Assembly: GCA_016214285.1 (NCBI GenBank) | Contig: JACROV010000096.1 | Coordinates: forward strand, 1-34,146 | DNA from: Candidatus Omnitrophota bacterium | GTDB taxonomy: Bacteria; Omnitrophota; Gorgyraeia; Zapsychrales; Zapsychraceae | Direction: 5' to 3' | DNA: 34,146 nt | Shown here: positions 28,921-34,146 of the stretch, in pieces | Numbering within the stretch: position 1 is the first letter of the stretch | Layout: each line of letters opens with the position of its first letter | Notes under the pieces: generated by a model | What the model saw: the letters and a program-made list of their open reading frames with translations, nothing else | Told to the model about the DNA's origin: nothing | Database searches by the model: none | Program-made: the position numbers and the translations under genes

Positions 28921-30900
28921 ATGGATAGATTCGTCCTTCAGAGCAAATTTAAGCCTGTCACGGAACAAATGGACGCGGTCGATAAGCTCGTGGGGGGCAT
29001 CGAAAAAGGCGGGCAGTCCCAGGTCCTTCTGGGCGTTACGGGAAGCGGCAAGACATTCACGCTGGCCAACGTCATTGAGCGCATCAACCGTCCCGCACTG
29101 GTCATTTCCCACAACAAAACATTAGCCGCCCAGTTGTACAGCGAGTTTAAAGAATTCTTCCCCAACAACGCGGTCGAATATTTTGTCAGCTATTACGATT
29201 ATTACCAGCCCGAGGCCTACGTTCCCCAAACGGACGTTTATATTGAAAAGGACGCTTCCATCAATGACAACCTGGATCGTCTGCGGCTGTCTTCGACCAC
29301 GTCGTTGATGTCCCGCCGGGATGTCTTGATCGTCGCCAGCGTTTCGTGCATTTACAACCTCGGGGCGCCGCAAGATTATAAGAAATTCCTGTTGTATCTG
29401 GAAGAAGGCCAGGCCATGGACCGTGACGCGGCGCTGCGCAAGCTGGTGGACATCCAGTATGAACGTAACGACAGCGACCTCGCGCGCGGGAAGATCCGTG
29501 TCCGGGGCGACACTCTGGAAGTATATCCGGCCTACAAGCAGGAAGCAGTCCGCGTCCAGTTCTTCGGCGACACGATCGAGAAGATATCGGCCATTGATCC
29601 TGTTTCCGGCAATGAGATCCAGCGTTTGACTAAAGTCGCCGTTTACCCGGCGAAACATTTTATCACCTCGCCTGATAACATCGACCGGGCGCTCGTCCTG
29701 ATCGAGGAGGAATTAGAACAGCGCCTGAAGGAACTTAAAAGCGCGGGGAAATATGCCCAGGCCGAACGGCTCGCCTCACGGACCAAATATGACATGGAAA
29801 TGCTCAAGGAGGCAGGATATTGCCACGGCATTGAAAATTATTCCTGCGCGCTTTCGGGCCGCGGGGAGGGAAGCCGGCCGTTTTGTCTGATAGACTATTT
29901 CCCTGAGGATTTTGTCACGCTCATCGATGAATCGCACGTGACTATCCCGCAATTGAATGGCATGTACGAAGGCGACAGATCCCGCAAGAAGACTTTGGTT
30001 GAATATGGATTTCGTTTGCCGTCTTGTCTGGATAACCGGCCGTTGAAGTTCAATGAATTCATGGGATTGATCAAACAGCGGATCTACGTTTCGGCGACAC
30101 CGGGGCCTTTCGAGAAAAAGGACAGCCACGCTAAGGTCGTTGAACAGATCATCCGTCCCACGGGGATCGTTGATCCGCCCATTGAGATCCGGCCGACCAA
30201 GGGGCAGGTCGATGATCTCATCAAAGAGATCAAAAAGCGGGCGAAGAAAGACGAGCGCGTGCTGGTGACCACGCTGACCAAACGCATGTCGGAAGACCTT
30301 ACCCAATATCTCGAAGAACATGGATTGAAAGTCAAATACGTCCATTCGGACATCGAAACGATCGACCGCATGCAGATTCTTAAAGACCTGCGTTTGAAGA
30401 AATTCGATTGTCTGGTCGGTGTTAATTTACTGCGTGAAGGATTGGACCTGCCAGAGGTTTCGCTGGTCGCTATTTTTGACGCGGACAAGGAAGGGTTTTT
30501 GCGTTCGCAGACTTCTCTTATTCAAGTATCCGGGCGGGCCGCGCGCAACATCAACGGCCTGGTCATCATGTACGCGGACCGTGCCAGCGCGGCGATGAAG
30601 GCAACTATCCGGGAATGCGACCGCCGCCGGAAGATCCAGACGGCGTTTAATAAAGGACACGGCATCACGCCCCGGACGATCCAAAAGGCCATCCGTAACG
30701 GCATTGAGGAATTGTCGCGCGAAGGGGCCCAGGAGCTGATTTTTGCCGTTGCGGGGCAAAATGAAGAGGAGTATACTCTAGCCAATCATATCGCGCGGAT
30801 GGAGCGCGAAATGGAACTGGCGGCGCGTAATTTGCAATTCGAGCGTGCGGCCATGATCAGGGACAAGATCAAAGAGATCAAAGGCGAAAAAATAAGATGA
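28921..30900 (+). CDS. uvrB: Excinuclease ABC subunit UvrB
   Basis: DNA-damage recognition and helicase-like subunit of nucleotide excision repair. Walker A is GVTGSGKT (~38-45). The beta-hairpin region YYDYYQPEAYVPQTDVYIEKDASIND, helicase motif II LIDESHVT, motif V LLREGLDLPEVSLVAIFDADKEGFLRS and motif VI QVSGRAARN are present. The C-terminal UVR domain that binds UvrC is visible (MEREMELAARNLQFERAAMIRDKI). Length 659 aa is normal. ATG 28921 follows GAGG. It overlaps coaX by ATGA. The unusual part is its structured leader. Confidence 0.97.
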   Translation: MDRFVLQSKFKPVTEQMDAVDKLVGGIEKGGQSQVLLGVTGSGKTFTLANVIERINRPALVISHNKTLAAQLYSEFKEFFPNNAVEYFVSYYDYYQPEAYVPQTDVYIEKDASINDNLDRLRLSSTTSLMSRRDVLIVASVSCIYNLGAPQDYKKFLLYLEEGQAMDRDAALRKLVDIQYERNDSDLARGKIRVRGDTLEVYPAYKQEAVRVQFFGDTIEKISAIDPVSGNEIQRLTKVAVYPAKHFITSPDNIDRALVLIEEELEQRLKELKSAGKYAQAERLASRTKYDMEMLKEAGYCHGIENYSCALSGRGEGSRPFCLIDYFPEDFVTLIDESHVTIPQLNGMYEGDRSRKKTLVEYGFRLPSCLDNRPLKFNEFMGLIKQRIYVSATPGPFEKKDSHAKVVEQIIRPTGIVDPPIEIRPTKGQVDDLIKEIKKRAKKDERVLVTTLTKRMSEDLTQYLEEHGLKVKYVHSDIETIDRMQILKDLRLKKFDCLVGVNLLREGLDLPEVSLVAIFDADKEGFLRSQTSLIQVSGRAARNINGLVIMYADRASAAMKATIRECDRRRKIQTAFNKGHGITPRTIQKAIRNGIEELSREGAQELIFAVAGQNEEEYTLANHIARMEREMELAARNLQFERAAMIRDKIKEIKGEKIR

Positions 30901-31661
30901 TCCTGGCCGTTGACATAGGAAATACGACGATCGCCTGCGGGGTGTGCGCCGGCAGGAAGATCCTGGCCGTTTACCGTATGGATGCCTTCAGCGGCAAGGC
31001 GCGTTTGACCAAGGAGATGGAAAAACTGTGCGGCCGCATTTACCGTCAGTATCCGTCGTTGCGGGACGTCGTTATCTGCAGCGTTGTTCCCAAGGCATTG
31101 GCCATTGCCGAAGGGGTTATACGGCGCAAACTGCACGTAAAACCACTTGTGATCGGGCGCGATGTCAAAGTCCCGATAAAAAATAATTACAAGAACCCCC
31201 GCCAGGTGGGGCAGGACCGCCTGGTGGGCGCTTACGCGGCCAAGTGCCTTTATAAAGCGCCGTGTCTTATTATCGATTTCGGGACCGCGATCACCTTCGA
31301 TGTCGTTTCCGCGCGCGGGGAATATGAGGGGGGGATCATTATCCCGGGACTGCGACTATCGGCTGAATCACTGTTCCAGAAGACCGCATTGCTACCCAGG
31401 ATCGATGCCATCCGCGCGCCGCGGTCTTTAATAGGGAAGGACACCGTGGAAAGTATCCTCAGCGGGTTGTTCAACGGATATGGGGCCATGTGCCGCGGGT
31501 TGATCGACCAAATCGCCGGTACCATGTCCCGACGGCCCAAGGTCATCATCACCGGCGGCCACACTCGCCTGATGCAAAAATTCATCCGCAAGAAGATCGA
31601 TAAGATCGACCAGACCCTCGTTTTTAAAGGCATCGTTTTAGTCCATCAAAAAATATCTTGA
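30897..31661 (+). CDS. coaX: Type III pantothenate kinase CoaX
   Basis: Phosphorylates pantothenate, the first step of coenzyme A synthesis, and is not inhibited by CoA in this type. The signatures are LAVDIGNTTIACGV, NPRQVGQDRLVGAYAA, LIIDFGTAITFDVV and GGIIIPGLRLSAESLF. Length 254 aa is usual. It overlaps uvrB by 4 nt. Its stop lies inside the groES -35 box, so the groESL promoter begins exactly at the end of this gene. Confidence 0.95.
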   Translation: MILAVDIGNTTIACGVCAGRKILAVYRMDAFSGKARLTKEMEKLCGRIYRQYPSLRDVVICSVVPKALAIAEGVIRRKLHVKPLVIGRDVKVPIKNNYKNPRQVGQDRLVGAYAAKCLYKAPCLIIDFGTAITFDVVSARGEYEGGIIIPGLRLSAESLFQKTALLPRIDAIRAPRSLIGKDTVESILSGLFNGYGAMCRGLIDQIAGTMSRRPKVIITGGHTRLMQKFIRKKIDKIDQTLVFKGIVLVHQKIS

Positions 31662-31685
31662 CAAAAATGTAATTTTTGTTAAATT
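31658..31685 (+). promoter_or_regulatory. groESL promoter
   Basis: -35 TTGACA (31658-31663) and a TAAATT -10 (31680-31685), spacing 16. The -35 overlaps the coaX stop codon. The spacer itself contains a perfect dyad ACAAAAAT-GTA-ATTTTTGT (31661-31679). The -10 overlaps the first bases of the CIRCE operator, consistent with repression by HrcA. Confidence 0.75.
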
Positions 31686-31710
31686 AGCACTCTGCTGATT
31701 CCACTGCTAA
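31684..31710 (+). promoter_or_regulatory. CIRCE operator (HrcA site)
   Basis: TTAGCACTC, nine spacer bases, CACTGCTAA. The consensus is TTAGCACTC-N9-GAGTGCTAA. The left arm is perfect; the right arm differs at two positions. Location just before groES-groEL and overlapping the promoter makes heat-shock repression by HrcA very likely. hrcA is not in the window. Confidence 0.85.
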
Positions 31711-31770
31711 ACGTCATTGCGGTGGTAGAAGTCTTTTAAAGTTCAACAAAATCTTCAAGGAGGTGGAGTG

Positions 31771-32061
31771 ATGGACATTCAACCGTTGGCAGACAGAATC
31801 GTGGTAAAACCTTTGGACGCTCAAGAGGTCACAAAGGGCGGCATCGTTTTGCCGGATACCGCGAAAGAAAAACCGCAGGAAGGAAAAGTGGTCGCGGTCG
31901 GTAAAGGTAAAGTTACCGAGGAAGGTAAGCTTAAAGCGCTCGAAGTGCGCGTCGGGGATCGCATTCTTTACGGCAAATACAGCGGCACCGAGATCACGAC
32001 AAAAGCGGGAGAAGAACTTCTGATCATGCGCGAGGATGATGTTTTCGCCGTCATGAAATAA
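31771..32061 (+). CDS. groES: Co-chaperonin GroES
   Basis: The 10-kDa lid of the GroEL chaperonin. The 96-aa sequence has [14 protein letters not shown], the mobile loop around [20 protein letters not shown], and [12 protein letters not shown] 31771 is preferred over GTG 31768, being 5 nt after a near-perfect AAGGAGGTG ribosome site. The long leader of about 80 nt contains the CIRCE element. groEL follows 45 nt later. Confidence 0.97.
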   Translation: MDIQPLADRIVVKPLDAQEVTKGGIVLPDTAKEKPQEGKVVAVGKGKVTEEGKLKALEVRVGDRILYGKYSGTEITTKAGEELLIMREDDVFAVMK

Positions 32062-32082
32062 ACATTGGGTTTAACCGGTTAA

Positions 32083-33750
<1,668 letters not shown>

Positions 33751-33753
<3 letters not shown>

Positions 33754-33971
33754 TTTTCCGAGAGCTCTCGGAAAATTACCCCGACGAATGCGGTGAAATT
33801 ATCTTCGACCATAATGTCATCGGAAAGTCGAAGAAAATTTCACTGCGGTTTATGAGTCGGGGTAATCGCCCCATGGTTTACGAGCTGGGGTAATTTGCCT
33901 CACCCTTCGAGGAGCCCAAAGAAATGATCGAAGAAAACCTCGTCATATCTTGCAAATCGGGGTAACAATCT
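33751..33971. repeat. Dyad-rich 3' region of groEL with repeated GGGGTAA
   Basis: No gene. TAATTTTCCGAGAG-CTCTCGGAAAATTA (33751-33778) is a perfect 28-bp palindrome including the groEL stop. A second dyad follows: TACCCCGAC (33777-33785) with GTCGGGGTA (33856-33864), enclosing CTTCGAC/GTCGAAG and GTGAAAT/ATTTCAC pairs. GGGGTAA recurs at about 33859, 33887 and 33959. The segment lies between the groEL stop and the terminator, so it would be in the 3' end of the groESL transcript. Confidence 0.7.
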
Positions 33972-34007
33972 AAAACCCCCGCACCAATCCGGTGCGGGGG
34001 TTTTTCT
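33972..34007 (+). terminator. Rho-independent terminator of groESL
   Basis: ACCCCCGCACC and GGTGCGGGGGT form a perfect stem around AATCC, preceded by AAAA and followed by TTTTTCTTT. This is a textbook intrinsic terminator. A second small palindrome GGTATGCC-C-GGCATACC lies at 34010-34026. Confidence 0.92.
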
Positions 34008-34039
34008 TTGGTATGCCCGGCATACCATGTTTCTATAGG

Positions 34040-34146
<107 letters not shown>

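Overview
The window looks like chromosomal DNA from an uncultured, diderm, LPS-making bacterium, most likely Omnitrophota (Ca. Omnitrophica) or a close relative in the PVC superphylum. This placement is inference from gene content. The pointers are a PVC-type small basic protein (SLHPSL...VLTRIERIK), outer-membrane and LPS genes (LpxL-type acyltransferase, gmhA, hldE nucleotidyltransferase domain, TonB-like protein, NlpD-like lipoprotein), GspA/GspB-like secretion genes, and a Firmicutes-like efp-accB-accC-asp23-amaP block. Nearly all genes are on the plus strand, tightly packed, with many ATGA/GTGA stop-start overlaps. Only the gspA-gspB pair (24.3-25.8 kb) is on the minus strand.

Layout. 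0-5.5 kb: lipB, a free-standing lipoyl domain, a GT28 glycolipid glycosyltransferase, an LpxL-type acyltransferase, a GT2 glycosyltransferase, a TonB-like protein, a DUF1844 protein and a Trm112-like zinc protein (envelope lipids plus lipoylation). 5.5-11.4 kb: aroQ, an M24 peptidase, efp, accB, accC, Asp23, AmaP and a PPi-type phosphofructokinase. 11.4-13.6 kb: gmhA, hldE C-domain, thiD2, thiE. 13.6-15.9 kb: an island-like stretch with a Fic protein, several repeat families, tRNA-Gly(CCC) and a degenerate-LytM lipoprotein. 15.9-24.3 kb: an AAA ATPase, phosphodiesterase, HIT protein, dGTPase-like HD protein, GAF/degenerate HD-GYP protein, SPOR protein, PVC small basic protein, SH3 protein, M50 protease and aroB. 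24.3-28.6 kb: gspB/gspA facing two PilZ proteins, two mini-proteins, an RluA-type pseudouridine synthase, a MazG-like protein and a lipoprotein. 28.6-34.1 kb: uvrB, coaX, CIRCE-controlled groES-groEL, a strong terminator, and what looks like the 5' part of a group II intron cut by the window end.

The most unusual signal is not a gene. It is a set of small, GC-rich, nested palindromes that lie in frame inside at least four protein genes (lipB, the acyltransferase, the SH3 protein and gspB) and also upstream of uvrB. At least three copies share a core (AGGCTCCC..GCGGGAGG). They resemble in concept the Rickettsia palindromic elements that add peptides to host proteins. A different, AT-rich palindrome appears to supply most of the signal peptide of the 28.1-kb lipoprotein. 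Other repeats flank the tRNA, follow groEL, and form a predicted stem covering the uvrB ribosome binding site. Also notable are two divergent extended -10 promoters, each exactly 8 nt from an ATG (possible leaderless mRNAs).
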